Assembly (NCBI RefSeq): GCF_005484945.1
Contig: NZ_CP034035.1
Span: forward strand, 2,108,001-2,172,000
Direction of reading: 5' to 3'
From: Brenneria rubrifaciens
GTDB lineage: Bacteria > Pseudomonadota > Gammaproteobacteria > Enterobacterales > Enterobacteriaceae
Length of the DNA: 64,000 bases
The stretch's first letter is position 1; each line of letters opens with the position of its first letter. Positions 11,165 through 20,530 of the stretch are shown here, one piece after another. A program made the translations under genes and the position numbers. Under the pieces are notes generated by a model that saw only the letters and a program-made list of their open reading frames with translations, did no database searches and was not told the DNA's origin.

Positions 11165-11737
11165 CTATTCTTCGTCAATCGAAGCGTTATTGACGTCCTC
11201 ATCCAATTCATCCCGCATTGCATCCAGCGCTTCACGGCAAATGATTGCCAGCGAACGATAGAATGCCGTGGCTGCGTGACTTTCCACCTTTCCCAGAAAG
11301 CGGCCGCTCCAGGGCAGCAGATAATCATCAAACAGCGCGATCTGTGCTGCCGTCTCATCTTCCTGAGCGTGATCTTCCAGCCAGGATGCCGCCAGAAGCA
11401 GGCCGCCGAAGTGATCAACGGGTCCGGCATTCATCGGCATACCTCGTTCTTGCAAGAAACCGCGGATATCCGTCTCTACATCACCGGCTTCATAGGCCGA
11501 ACGCCAAGGCGACACGGCGCAGCCGTCACCAACGAACAGCGCCTGATAATCGGCTGCCATCGCGGGGAGATCGAGACTTTTTTGCAGCCGTTCGAGCAAG
11601 GCGTCCTGCTCCAGCGGCCAGTGTTGCCGGAGCTTACCTTCCCTAATGAGCGTAAACACCGGCGCCAGTACCGGCTCATGCGGTGGACGATAAAACAAGG
11701 AGCCTAATATGCGGCAGACAATAGAAAACTCGTTCAT
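11165..11737 (-). CDS. ycdY: TorD/DmsD-family chaperone YcdY
   Basis: The 190-aa all-helical protein matches E. coli YcdY (184 aa), which belongs to the TorD redox-enzyme maturation chaperones. Conserved parts are the N-terminal MNEFSIVCRILGSLFYR, DYQALFVGDG, FLQERGMP, and LLLAASWLEDHAQEDE. In E. coli YcdY promotes zinc incorporation into the phosphatase YcdX, encoded just upstream. Here ycdX survives only as a 3' fragment at 11781-12017, so the chaperone is apparently without its partner. The ORF itself looks intact. Confidence 0.92.
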   Translation of the reverse strand: MNEFSIVCRILGSLFYRPPHEPVLAPVFTLIREGKLRQHWPLEQDALLERLQKSLDLPAMAADYQALFVGDGCAVSPWRSAYEAGDVETDIRGFLQERGMPMNAGPVDHFGGLLLAASWLEDHAQEDETAAQIALFDDYLLPWSGRFLGKVESHAATAFYRSLAIICREALDAMRDELDEDVNNASIDEE

Positions 11738-11780
11738 TCAAAAACCTATTGATTATTAAGTAACTTAGTGTGTGACATTG

Positions 11781-12017
11781 TCACAAAAAAGTCAGTTTAA
11801 CGATTGCGGACTGTCCCTTTTGCTCCAGGAAATCCAGTACTCGTCGGGGGCTGACGTTTATAATCCGCTCCTGCGGGAAATTCACTTCCTGCAAAATACG
11901 CTCGCAGTGGGTAAAGTTTCCCAGAGAAAAGGCAATATGGGAATCAGAACCTAAAGAAAGTAGGCCACCGGCATCACGGACGGCTTCGACAATCGCGCGA
12001 CAATTTGCAGTGAAACA
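11781..12017 (-). pseudogene. ycdX: 3' remnant of ycdX (PHP-domain phosphatase)
   Basis: On the minus strand this stretch encodes the C-terminal 78 or so residues of Ycd[26 protein letters not shown] and [12 protein letters not shown] align with the last part of the 245-aa E. coli protein. In-frame reading stops at 12018-12020, and nothing recognisable of the first two-thirds remains. It sits 43 bp upstream of ycdY, as in E. coli. In E. coli serX, ghrA, ycdX and ycdY are consecutive, so one deletion between the tRNA and this point would have removed ghrA and the front of ycdX. Confidence 0.8.
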
Positions 12018-12130
12018 TTACCCCAGGAGAGTCGAGGATGGCGAACAGGCAATGAAACAGAGAAAATGACGAGTAAAGCAGCAAATTGCGTTAAGTTTAG
12101 CTAAACGCGTCACTCAGGCGCAGAAGTTTG

Positions 12131-12159
12131 TTGACGCTGTTACGCAATTTCCCTACATT
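12131..12159 (+). promoter_or_regulatory. Sigma-70 promoter of the tRNA-Ser gene
   Basis: TTGACG and TACATT are separated by exactly 17 bases, followed by a G+C-rich discriminator (GCGCCGTCCCC) typical of stringently controlled stable-RNA promoters. The predicted start is about 30 bases before the mature tRNA. Confidence 0.75.
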
Positions 12160-12194
12160 AGCGCCGTCCCCGGTACAACGTACTGATGACCGCC

Positions 12195-12284
12195 GGTGAG
12201 GTGTCCGAGAGGCTGAAGGAGCACGCCTGGAAAGTGTGTATACGTGAAAACGTATCGAGGGTTCGAATCCCTCCCTCACCGCCA
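12195..12284 (+). tRNA. tRNA-Ser(GGA)
   Basis: This 90-nt class II tRNA includes an encoded CCA. The acceptor stem GGTGAGG pairs with CCTCACC, with discriminator G. The anticodon loop CTGGAAA gives anticodon GGA, reading UCC/UCU. A long variable arm (GTATACGTGAAAACGTAT) and the T loop GTTCGAATC are present. It corresponds to E. coli serW/serX. Its neighbours (ycdX, ycdY) match the serX locus. Confidence 0.97.
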
Positions 12285-12291
12285 TATAAAA

Positions 12292-12326
12292 GAAAATGCC
12301 CTTGATTTGCGTCAGGGGCATTTTCT
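12292..12326 (+). terminator. Terminator of tRNA-Ser
   Basis: AAAATGCCCTTGA pairs with TCAGGGGCATTTT (one wobble) and is followed by CTTTTAT. It begins eight bases after the tRNA CCA end. Confidence 0.85.
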
Positions 12327-12370
12327 TTTATACGTGACGGGATGAATAAGCGCAGCCTATCCCCTATAAA

Positions 12371-12398
12371 TGCAAAAGCCTCCGCGATGGGCGGAGGC
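12371..12398 (-). terminator. Terminator of rmf
   Basis: The perfect stem GCCTCCGC / GCGGAGGC with a 5-base loop lies about 25 bp beyond the rmf stop. On the minus strand it is followed by TTTTGC. Confidence 0.8.
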
Positions 12399-12421
12399 AT
12401 TCCCTGTATTGACAAGACAGC

Positions 12422-12592
12422 CTAGACTGTAACCGCCGCCTTGTCCTCCATGGCTTGTCGCCAGCCTCCCAACCAGTAAGACCGGGCATTTATTGATTGA
12501 TAAGGACAAAGTTCCCTCGGTCTACCGGAAATACCTGCTTGATAACCACGTGAATGAGCCCTTTCGAGGCGATCGCGTTTCTGTCTCTTCAT
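12422..12592 (-). CDS. rmf: Ribosome modulation factor
   Basis: This 56-aa basic protein was found by reading the minus strand. The N terminus MKRQKRDRLERAHSRGYQAG and the later CPYQSINARS and WLGGWRQAMED match E. coli RMF (55 aa) closely. RMF binds the 30S subunit in stationary phase and turns 70S ribosomes into inactive 100S dimers. A GAGGGA purine stretch precedes the ATG. It follows pqiC in the same direction, as in E. coli, but the usual downstream neighbour fabA is absent and tRNA-Ser takes its place. About 250 bp without a gene lie upstream and presumably hold its promoter. Confidence 0.95.
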   Translation of the reverse strand: MKRQKRDRLERAHSRGYQAGISGRPRELCPYQSINARSYWLGGWRQAMEDKAAVTV

Positions 12593-12842
12593 GCCTTATT
12601 TCCCTCATTATTTGTCTGGTGGAAAGAAAACAGTGGTCACTTTATGGACAACCACGGAGTATGAATAACGATTCTGCCGTCAAAGGTCAAGGCGCAAATT
12701 TCACGCCAACGTCACATTTTTGGACTAAAATAAGAGTTTTCCCCAACAAAGGAATGGCGCAGTTGGCCGATGCGAAACAAGGGAAAAGGAACTTGCCATA
12801 TCGCCCATTCCCCCTCTTCACCAACGCCGTCGATAATGAAGG

Positions 12843-13412
12843 CTAGTAAGCCGAATTCGCCTGCTGTGCGATGGATTGCGCGACCTGCTGCCATCCTTGC
12901 GCGAGCGTTCTGACCAGCGCGTCATAGCCATCTTCAGACTGTGGCAGGACAATGGAGAACGGCTGTTTAAGCACCTGTCCGTGGCGATTCAATACCCATT
13001 CCCCGCGTATCACGGCGTTACCATCGTAACGACCGTGAAAGGCGGTCACTGTGACATTCAGCACAGACTGTTCGCTACTACTTTGCGGCTGCGACGTCAC
13101 CAGCCATCCTGGCATTCTGCGACTCAGGTTAGCCACCAACGATTGCTGAAGCTGTTGGTCCAGAGGACTGGCCCACACATTATTACTGGCAATAACATAT
13201 TGCACGTCGTTGGTTTGATAAACCAACCCCGCACTGGAGAGATAATCCGCCACACTGACGTGTTCCAGCCACAATTGCTGACCAGTTGACGTTTTCTCTA
13301 CCGGTGCAACAGAGTCCTGCATAGCCGGTAACTGATAGTAGGTTTTTTGCGTGTTGCCGCCGCTACAGGCCGTCAGCAGCAACACCAGCGCCAGAGTCCA
13401 TCCTTTCATCAT
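12843..13412 (-). CDS. pqiC: Outer-membrane lipoprotein PqiC (YmbA)
   Basis: The 189-aa lipoprotein has a signal peptide ending in LTAC (lipidated Cys16) and a DUF330/ABC-type transport auxiliary domain starting at YYQLP. PqiC forms an outer-membrane-associated ring that docks the periplasmic PqiB tube, in a trans-envelope lipid transport system. Its ATG overlaps the pqiB stop (ATGA), so the genes are coupled. Length is typical (E. coli 187 aa). Confidence 0.93.
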   Translation of the reverse strand: MMKGWTLALVLLLTACSGGNTQKTYYQLPAMQDSVAPVEKTSTGQQLWLEHVSVADYLSSAGLVYQTNDVQYVIASNNVWASPLDQQLQQSLVANLSRRMPGWLVTSQPQSSSEQSVLNVTVTAFHGRYDGNAVIRGEWVLNRHGQVLKQPFSIVLPQSEDGYDALVRTLAQGWQQVAQSIAQQANSAY

Positions 13413-15052
13413 TGTTTTGCCTTCTTCGGTTGGGGGTCCTCACTGCCCGATGCCTCAAACACCAAAGCATTGCTCTTTTCATTCAAGGTACGCAGCACCG
13501 GTTGCAATTCGCGCAGCACCTGATCCAGGCGTTGCATATCCGCCACCATTTTACTGTAAGCGGGCGAACCCGGCTGGAACCCCTTCATACTGCGGTTCAG
13601 CTCGAGCAAGGTTTGCTGCATATCCTGCGGCAAATTCTGCATCGACTGGCTGGACGTTATCTTATTCAACGACGCCAGGGTTTTCTGCATTTCACGCAAC
13701 GTCGCCTGACTCTCCGCCAGCGTTTTGGTTGCTTCGGTGACCATTGGGTTCAGCGGCAACCCATTGACTTTATCCAGTACCGACACCAGTTTTTGCTGAA
13801 TTTGCGACAGCCCGCCGCCGACAGTCGGCAACACCGGATAGCCTTTGATGGTAATCAACGGCTTGTTATTTTTTTCCTGCGGATAGAAATCCAGATCGAC
13901 ATACAGCGCGCCGGTGATGATATTGGCGGTTTTCAATGACGCCCGCAGTCCCATCTTCTGCGATCTGGCCAAATGTTTGTCAAAATTCAATTCTCCGTCC
14001 AAATTCTTGGCAAACCGCGCGGACTCGATACGTATCAAGACGGGGATACGGTAATCGTCGTCAATTTCCTTTTGCAATCCTTTGGTGAAAAACGGCACTT
14101 GCGTCACCGTCCCTAAACGGATGCCGCGAAATTCAACCGGCGCGCCCGCCTGCAAGCCACGGACCGACTCGTTAAAGAACATCAGATATTCTTTGTATTC
14201 GGTATACAACGAATCCTGGATGCTGCTCCGATCGTCAAAGAGCTTATATTCGGCCATCGGCTTGGCGGAAGCACCCAAATCCCAGCCAGACGGCACATCA
14301 AAGCTGACGCCGCCGCTGAACAATGTCGCCAGCGACCCCATTTCGACGCGCATACCTTGCGCCGACATATCAAAAGCGATGCCGCTGTCTTTCCAGAAAC
14401 GCACATTGGCGGTCACCAGGCTGTCGTACGGGGCGGAAATAAACAACTGATAGCGCATTTTGCGCGCCTGAGGATTGAAGTTGCTGGTTTCCACCGAGCC
14501 GACACGATAACCGCGAAATAACACTGGATCGCCGACATTCAACTGACCGGACTGGTCGCTGTCCAGAATGATTCGAATCCCTTTGGCGTCAGGAGAGGCC
14601 AAAGGCGGAGTATCAAGCAGAGAGAATTCGGTTTTTTCATTACCTTTTGCTCCCGGCTGAAGCTCTATATAAGCGCCCGACAGCAGCGTGCCAAGACCGG
14701 AGATCCCCGCGCGCCCGACCTGGGGTTTAACCACCCAGAACGCGGAATCGTCCTTTATCAGCTTCCCCATGCCTTCATGCAGACGAGCCTTGATTTCCAC
14801 CTGATTCAGATTGTCTCTCAGCATTACGCTCTCCACGATACCGACATCAACGCTTCGACTCTTAATCGTGGTTTTTCCTGCCTCAATGCCCTCGGCATTT
14901 TGGGCCACCAGGGTAATCTGCGGCCCCTGATTACTGAAATGATAGAACAGTATCCACGCCCCGATCAGCACGGTAACGATAGGGACAATCCAGACGGGCG
15001 ACCAGCGTTTGATCGTTTCTACATCCGCAACGGCGTATTTATCTTTCGTCAA
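13409..15052 (-). CDS. pqiB: MCE-domain lipid-transport tunnel protein PqiB
   Basis: The product has one N-terminal membrane helix (WSPVWIVPIVTVLIGAW), three successive MCE domains and a long C-terminal coiled-coil, which stack into a periplasm-spanning hexameric tube. I assign a TTG start at 15052: it has AAGGAGG six bases upstream, overlaps the pqiA stop by 14 bp, and gives 547 aa against 546 in E. coli. The ATG-initiated ORF back to 15109 would run into pqiA and has no homology. The middle gene of pqiABC. Confidence 0.94.
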   Translation of the reverse strand: MTKDKYAVADVETIKRWSPVWIVPIVTVLIGAWILFYHFSNQGPQITLVAQNAEGIEAGKTTIKSRSVDVGIVESVMLRDNLNQVEIKARLHEGMGKLIKDDSAFWVVKPQVGRAGISGLGTLLSGAYIELQPGAKGNEKTEFSLLDTPPLASPDAKGIRIILDSDQSGQLNVGDPVLFRGYRVGSVETSNFNPQARKMRYQLFISAPYDSLVTANVRFWKDSGIAFDMSAQGMRVEMGSLATLFSGGVSFDVPSGWDLGASAKPMAEYKLFDDRSSIQDSLYTEYKEYLMFFNESVRGLQAGAPVEFRGIRLGTVTQVPFFTKGLQKEIDDDYRIPVLIRIESARFAKNLDGELNFDKHLARSQKMGLRASLKTANIITGALYVDLDFYPQEKNNKPLITIKGYPVLPTVGGGLSQIQQKLVSVLDKVNGLPLNPMVTEATKTLAESQATLREMQKTLASLNKITSSQSMQNLPQDMQQTLLELNRSMKGFQPGSPAYSKMVADMQRLDQVLRELQPVLRTLNEKSNALVFEASGSEDPQPKKAKQ

Positions 15053-16310
15053 CGGAGGCCTCCTTATGAAAAACATTATCACGGCGATCCCACAGTAACC
15101 GGGGATCAAATGTCATAGCGGCAAACATAGTCAGAATCACGACAGAAGCAAACAGCACGGCGCCAATTGCCGGATAAATGCTCATCAGCCTTCCCATTCG
15201 AACCAGTGCCGACAGCACGGCAATAACAAACACATCGATCATCGACCAGCGCCCTACGAACTCCACTATTTCATACACAACATGCAAGCGTTCACGATCC
15301 TGTTTACCCTTTCCATTGGCGCTCCAGCACAGCCAACCCAACGCCAGCATTTTCAATGAAGGCACCATGATACTGGCGACGAAAATCACCATTGCCACCG
15401 GATAGGAACCCGATCCCCACAACAGGATGACCCCGGACATAATGGTCGACCCCATTCGGTTCCCTAAGGATTCCGTCACCATGATGGGCATAAGATTAGA
15501 GGGGATATACAGTATTATCGAGGTGATCAGCAGCGACATCGTCCACTGTAAACTGTTCTTCCTGCGTGCATGCCCGTGACGGTGACAACGCGGGCAGACG
15601 CTCTGCTCCGCAGGGAGTATCGCCGTACAGCATGTGCAAGAGCGCAGCCCTTGCGACAGCCCGCCGACGCCCGGCTGAAGTTCAGCCGAGAGCGCGGGCG
15701 GCGGCACAATATCATTCCACAACCAGCGACGATCCAGCTTTTGAAACGCCAACAGTTGCAGGACACAAAATAGAACAAAAGGAATAAAACTGGCTCCGAT
15801 ACCGATATCGCCGTAGGACATCAATTTGACGAAACTGACCAGTACGCCAGCCAGAAAAATCTCCGCCATACCCCAGCTTTTTAGCTGAAACAGGATCTTC
15901 CCCATTATTTTTTTCAACGCCAAAGGTAACGGAGCATGCAAACAAAGCAGAATCACCGTGGCCATACAAAAAGCAGGAATAAGCTGAACAAACAGCATAA
16001 AGAGCGTTGCAACGCTGGCATAATCTTCCGCCAACATCACTTGAGGGATTTGGTTCAGCGTAATTTCGCTGGTAATGCCCGCCACTCGCATATACACAAA
16101 GGGAAAAAGATTTGCCAGCAGCAACATAAATAATGCGCTGAACGCATAACCAACCGGTTGTTTACGAGGCTCAGCCTGATAGCTGGTCAATGCCGTTTTA
16201 CAGCGCGGGCAGACTGCCTTTTGTCCATGTGACAATATCGGCAACTTGACCAATAGGTCACACTGTGGGCACAGCATATAGTCGTCATGGTGATGATCGT
16301 GGGAACACAC
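15039..16310 (-). CDS. pqiA: Inner-membrane protein PqiA
   Basis: The 423-aa polytopic protein (E. coli 417 aa) has two tandem PqiA modules. Each is preceded by a pair of zinc-ribbon-like CxxC motifs (CPQC...CPRC near residues 18-37 and CTCC...CPRC in the middle) and followed by about four membrane helices. It is the inner-membrane partner of PqiB. In E. coli the operon is induced by paraquat through SoxRS; I did not identify a SoxS site here. It starts 73 bp downstream of uup. Confidence 0.94.
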   Translation of the reverse strand: MCSHDHHHDDYMLCPQCDLLVKLPILSHGQKAVCPRCKTALTSYQAEPRKQPVGYAFSALFMLLLANLFPFVYMRVAGITSEITLNQIPQVMLAEDYASVATLFMLFVQLIPAFCMATVILLCLHAPLPLALKKIMGKILFQLKSWGMAEIFLAGVLVSFVKLMSYGDIGIGASFIPFVLFCVLQLLAFQKLDRRWLWNDIVPPPALSAELQPGVGGLSQGLRSCTCCTAILPAEQSVCPRCHRHGHARRKNSLQWTMSLLITSIILYIPSNLMPIMVTESLGNRMGSTIMSGVILLWGSGSYPVAMVIFVASIMVPSLKMLALGWLCWSANGKGKQDRERLHVVYEIVEFVGRWSMIDVFVIAVLSALVRMGRLMSIYPAIGAVLFASVVILTMFAAMTFDPRLLWDRRDNVFHKEASVDER

Positions 16311-16383
16311 TGCCAGCCGTCTCCTTCAGGAATGCACCTGACGCCGCCATTGTGACCACGCCAGGACCATCTGTTGCTAAATG

Positions 16384-18297
16384 TTAGCCGTTCCTTTGCG
16401 TTTCAAGCTCTTCCCAACGTTCAAAGCAGCATTCCAGCGTTTTTTCAGCTTCTGCTAATGCCGTCAGTACCTGCTGTGTTTCCTCATGCGAACGGCTAAA
16501 GAACCCGGCATCGCTCACCTGCGTTTGCAGCGCGTCAATTTGCTGTTCCAGTTGCTCGATTTTCAGCGGTAGCTGATCCAACTCGCGCTGCTGGTTATAG
16601 CTTAGTTTACCCGAATTACGTTTAGCGGCCTGTGCGGTATTCGCCGCAGGCGCCGATGGCGTAGACGCTGCCGGAGCGGATACCGTGCGCAGCGGTGTCG
16701 ACTCAGCGCGTTGTTGCTGAGCGTCGTAATACCCCCCGACATAGCGGGAGATCGCGCCGTCGCCTTCAAAGATCCAGCATTCCGTTACTGAATTATCCAC
16801 AAACTGGCGGTCGTGGCTGACCAGCAGCACCGTGCCCTGATAACCGTCGATCAACTCCTCCAGCAGTTCCAGCGTTTCCACATCCAGATCGTTGGTCGGC
16901 TCATCAAGGATCAACAGATTGCTGGGTTTCAGGAACAACCGCGCCAGTAATAAACGGTTGCGCTCGCCGCCTGACAGCGCTTTCACCGGCGTCATGGCGC
17001 GTTTCGGATGGAACAGAAAGTCTTGCAGGTAACCGAGCACATGGCGCGGACGGCCATTGACCATCACTTCCTGCTTACCTTCCGCCAGGTTATCCATCAC
17101 GGTGCGTTCAGGGTCCAACTCGGCGCGGTGCTGATCAAAATAAGCGACCTCCAGCTTCGTGCCGCAATGCACACGCCCGCTGGTCGGCGTCAGTTCACCC
17201 AGCATCAGCTTCAGCAGCGTGGTTTTACCACAGCCGTTCGGCCCGACCAGCGCGATTTTATCGCCGCGCTGTACCTGTGCGGAAAAATGACGGGTCAGGA
17301 CTTTATTATCGATCTGATAATTAACCTCTTCCAGTTCAAACACAATTTTGCCGGAACGAGCTGCCTCCTCCACCTGCATTTTTGCCGCGCCCATCACTTC
17401 ACGCCGCTGTGAGCGTGCATTACGCATGGCCTTCAACGCCCTGACACGGCCTTCATTACGGGTACGGCGAGCCTTAATTCCCTGACGTATCCAGACTTCC
17501 TCCTGCGCCAGTTTGCGATCGAACTCGGCGTTTTGCAGGTCTTCCACCCGCAGGGCTTCTTCTTTGCCTTCCAGATATTTATCGTAATTTCCCGGCCAGG
17601 AAACCAGTTTGCCGCGGTCAAGATCGACAATCCGGGTCGCCATGTTGCGAATAAAGGAACGGTCATGCGAGATAAAGACGATACTGCCCTGAAACGTTTT
17701 CAGGAAGGTTTCCAGCCAGTCGATGGTTTCGATGTCCAGATGGTTGGTCGGCTCGTCCAGCAGCAACACGCTCGGCGCGCTGACCAGCGCCCGGCCCAGC
17801 GCGGCTTTGCGCAGCCAGCCGCCTGAGAGCGAAGCCAGCGGCGCGTCGGCGCTCAGACCGAGTTGCGCCAGCACTTCGTGAATACGGCTTTCCAACTGCC
17901 ACAGTCCCTGATGTTCAAGAATTTCCTGTAGCTTCGCCAACTGATTTAGATGCGTTTCGCTGGGATCGGTTTCAATCAGGCGCAAGGTCGCGTGATAGTT
18001 TTTCAGATAGTCCGCCTGCGCCGCCACGCCTTCGGCCACAAAATCAAACACGCTGCCAGCAACGTCACGCGGCGGATCTTGCTGCAAGCGCGCCACGATC
18101 AAATCCTGCTCATAGGTCATACGCCCATCATCCAGTGGGATTTCTTTTGCCAGTATCTTCAACAAAGTTGATTTACCTGCACCGTTGCGGCCCACCAGAC
18201 ATACGCGTTCGTTTTCTTCAATATGAAGCTCGGTGTTATCTAACAGCGGCGCATCGCTGAATGACAGCCATGCGCCCGATACGCTGATTAATGACAT
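16384..18297 (-). CDS. uup: ABC-F ATPase Uup
   Basis: The 637-aa cytoplasmic protein (E. coli 635 aa) has two ABC domains without membrane segments: Walker A GRNGAGKST near residue 37 and GPNGCGKTT in the second half, each followed by an LSGG signature and a DEPTNHLD or DEPTNDLD Walker B. An interdomain linker rich in Arg/Lys and a C-terminal coiled-coil DNA-binding domain follow. Uup is linked to ribosome function and to limiting precise excision of transposons. Its start lies 3 bp from the rlmKL stop. Confidence 0.95.
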   Translation of the reverse strand: MSLISVSGAWLSFSDAPLLDNTELHIEENERVCLVGRNGAGKSTLLKILAKEIPLDDGRMTYEQDLIVARLQQDPPRDVAGSVFDFVAEGVAAQADYLKNYHATLRLIETDPSETHLNQLAKLQEILEHQGLWQLESRIHEVLAQLGLSADAPLASLSGGWLRKAALGRALVSAPSVLLLDEPTNHLDIETIDWLETFLKTFQGSIVFISHDRSFIRNMATRIVDLDRGKLVSWPGNYDKYLEGKEEALRVEDLQNAEFDRKLAQEEVWIRQGIKARRTRNEGRVRALKAMRNARSQRREVMGAAKMQVEEAARSGKIVFELEEVNYQIDNKVLTRHFSAQVQRGDKIALVGPNGCGKTTLLKLMLGELTPTSGRVHCGTKLEVAYFDQHRAELDPERTVMDNLAEGKQEVMVNGRPRHVLGYLQDFLFHPKRAMTPVKALSGGERNRLLLARLFLKPSNLLILDEPTNDLDVETLELLEELIDGYQGTVLLVSHDRQFVDNSVTECWIFEGDGAISRYVGGYYDAQQQRAESTPLRTVSAPAASTPSAPAANTAQAAKRNSGKLSYNQQRELDQLPLKIEQLEQQIDALQTQVSDAGFFSRSHEETQQVLTALAEAEKTLECCFERWEELETQRNG

Positions 18298-18300
18298 CTG

Positions 18301-20418
18301 TTACTTTTCCTCTCCGGCGTGCGTCAGCAGCCAGCAGTTGTGAATCTGACGGTTTCGGGCAAAATCCTGTGATTGCGTACGGGCGGTAATCTCTTTCGCG
18401 TCCAATCCCAACGCCGCTAATCCCGGCATATCCATCTGGAAGCCGCGTTTATTGTTGGAAAACATAATGATGCCGCCGCGACGCAACAACCGTTTAAGAT
18501 CTTTCATTAATGCCAGATGATCGCGCTGCACATCAAAGGTGTCTTCCATGCGTTTCGAGTTTGAGAACGTCGGTGGATCGATAAAAATAACGTCAAACTG
18601 TTCGTTGGCCTCACGCAGCCACGACAGACAATCCGCATGAATCAAACGATGCTGACGTCCGGTCAGGCCGTTGGCCCGCAGGTTTTTTTCCGCCCACTCC
18701 AGATACGTGCGTGACATATCCACCGTCGTGGTGGTCCGCGCCCCACCCAATCCGGCATGGACGCTGGCCGTACCGGTATAGGCGAACAGGTTGAGAAAAT
18801 CTTTCCCGTTGCTCATTTCGCCCAGCATTTTGCGGGCGATACGGTGATCGAGAAACAGCCCGGTGTCCAGATAGTCGGTCAGGTTGACCCACAGTTTGGC
18901 GTTATACTCTTCCACCTGTAAAAATTCGCCCTTCTGCGCCAGTTTCTCATACTGACTTTTCCCCTTCTGGCGTTCGCGGGTTTTCAGGACCAGACGGTTG
19001 GATGGCAGCGCCAGCACGCTCAGCGTCGCGTTAATCACATCAAACAGGCGCTGACGCGCTTTCTGGGCATCAATGGTTTTAGGCGGCGCATATTCCTGCA
19101 CCACCACCCAACTGCCGTAGCGATCAACCGCCACATTGAATTCAGGCAGGTCGGCATCATAGAGACGGTAACACTCAATCCTCTGCTGCTTCGCCCATTT
19201 TTCCAACTTGCGCAGGTTCTTACGCAGGCGGTTGGCAAAATCCTCAGCAATTTGACCGCAGGTTGCGCTCTGGCCCTCGGCAAGCTGATAATTTTTCTGC
19301 ACGCACTCGAGCGGGCCGTTTTTAGCCTTAAACTGACGCTCCGCGCGTAATTGCAGACAGCTAAGCAGTTCCGGCGACGCACTGAACAGCGACAGTTGCC
19401 AGCCGCCAAAATCATTTTTCATCTTGCGTCCCAGCAAGTTGTGCAGTGCAATCAATGCCGGTTCGCTTTCCAGACGCTCACCGTAAGGCGGGTTGCTGAC
19501 CACCGTTCCTGTTGGCGCTGAAGGTAAAGGATTCTGGATCTGAGCCACATCTTTCACCGCAAAGGTAATCAATTCATCAACGCCTGCGCGACGGGCATTG
19601 GCTTTGGCTAGCTCAATCACCTGGCGATCGTTATCGGAACCCCAAAAGCGGGAGGGGGTCTCACGCATGCCCAGACGCGCCCGGTTTTGCGCCGCCGCCG
19701 TCAACTCACGCCACAGTTCGGCATCGTGCTGCAACCAGGCATTAAAGCCCCAATGGGTACGATGCAAACCGGGCGCACGATCGGCGGCCATCATCGCCGC
19801 CTCAATTAAAAGCGTACCGGAACCACACATCGGATCGACCATCGGATCGCCCTTTTGCCAACCGGATCGCAGCACAATCGCCGCCGCCAGGTTTTCTTTC
19901 AGCGGCGCCAGCCCAGTCCGATCGCGATAGCCGCGCTGGTGCAAGGCTTCGCCACTCAGATCCAACGCCACGCTGACGGTATCGCGTTGTAGAAAAACGT
20001 TGATGCGAATATCCGGCTGCTGTTTCGCCACATCCGGGCGGTGACCCGTTTTGCGGGTAAAGCTGTCCACAATGGCGTCTTTCACTTTTAGCGCACCATA
20101 CTGGCTATTGCGGATATCGTCGTTGGTGCCGGTAAAATGCACGGCAAACGTTTTATCGACGGCGAAAATCGTTGACCAGTCGATAGCCTGTACGCCGAGG
20201 TACAAATCTAAATCGCTGTATACCTTGAAGGCATTGAGCGGCAGTAAAATGCGCGATGCCAGACGGCTCCACAACAGGCTCTGATACAACAGACGGCTAT
20301 CGCCCTGAAAATGCACCCCGCCTTGCACCACGGCACAGGCCTGAGCGCCCAGCGCCTCAAGCTCACTTTTTAATAATTCTTCCAGACCACGGCCCGTGCT
20401 GGCAAACAGAGCATTCAT
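18301..20418 (-). CDS. rlmL: Bifunctional 23S rRNA methyltransferase RlmKL
   Basis: The 705-aa fusion protein (E. coli 702 aa) has an N-terminal ferredoxin-like plus THUMP domain, then the RlmL methyltransferase ([14 protein letters not shown], catalytic NPPYGER) that makes m2G2445. The C-terminal RlmK methyltransferase ([23 protein letters not shown]) makes m7G2069. I start at the ATG at 20418, giving [17 protein letters not shown] as in E. coli; the ORF from 20451 adds 11 unsupported residues. It is divergent from ycbX and co-directional with uup. Confidence 0.95.
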   Translation of the reverse strand: MNALFASTGRGLEELLKSELEALGAQACAVVQGGVHFQGDSRLLYQSLLWSRLASRILLPLNAFKVYSDLDLYLGVQAIDWSTIFAVDKTFAVHFTGTNDDIRNSQYGALKVKDAIVDSFTRKTGHRPDVAKQQPDIRINVFLQRDTVSVALDLSGEALHQRGYRDRTGLAPLKENLAAAIVLRSGWQKGDPMVDPMCGSGTLLIEAAMMAADRAPGLHRTHWGFNAWLQHDAELWRELTAAAQNRARLGMRETPSRFWGSDNDRQVIELAKANARRAGVDELITFAVKDVAQIQNPLPSAPTGTVVSNPPYGERLESEPALIALHNLLGRKMKNDFGGWQLSLFSASPELLSCLQLRAERQFKAKNGPLECVQKNYQLAEGQSATCGQIAEDFANRLRKNLRKLEKWAKQQRIECYRLYDADLPEFNVAVDRYGSWVVVQEYAPPKTIDAQKARQRLFDVINATLSVLALPSNRLVLKTRERQKGKSQYEKLAQKGEFLQVEEYNAKLWVNLTDYLDTGLFLDHRIARKMLGEMSNGKDFLNLFAYTGTASVHAGLGGARTTTTVDMSRTYLEWAEKNLRANGLTGRQHRLIHADCLSWLREANEQFDVIFIDPPTFSNSKRMEDTFDVQRDHLALMKDLKRLLRRGGIIMFSNNKRGFQMDMPGLAALGLDAKEITARTQSQDFARNRQIHNCWLLTHAGEEK

Positions 20419-20530
20419 ATCGTCACAATCACCAAAATAAAATGGCACCAAAAAGAAAATTGAGGCGCATTATAGCTAATCCGGGACGCTTGTCATAAAG
20501 TTGCCGTTTTACTTCTGTAAGGAACCTTCA

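Noticed and set aside
12493-12846. 117-aa plus-strand ORF between rmf and pqiC
   Set aside because: Runs antisense through rmf and has no motif; the region is better explained as rmf plus its upstream control DNA.
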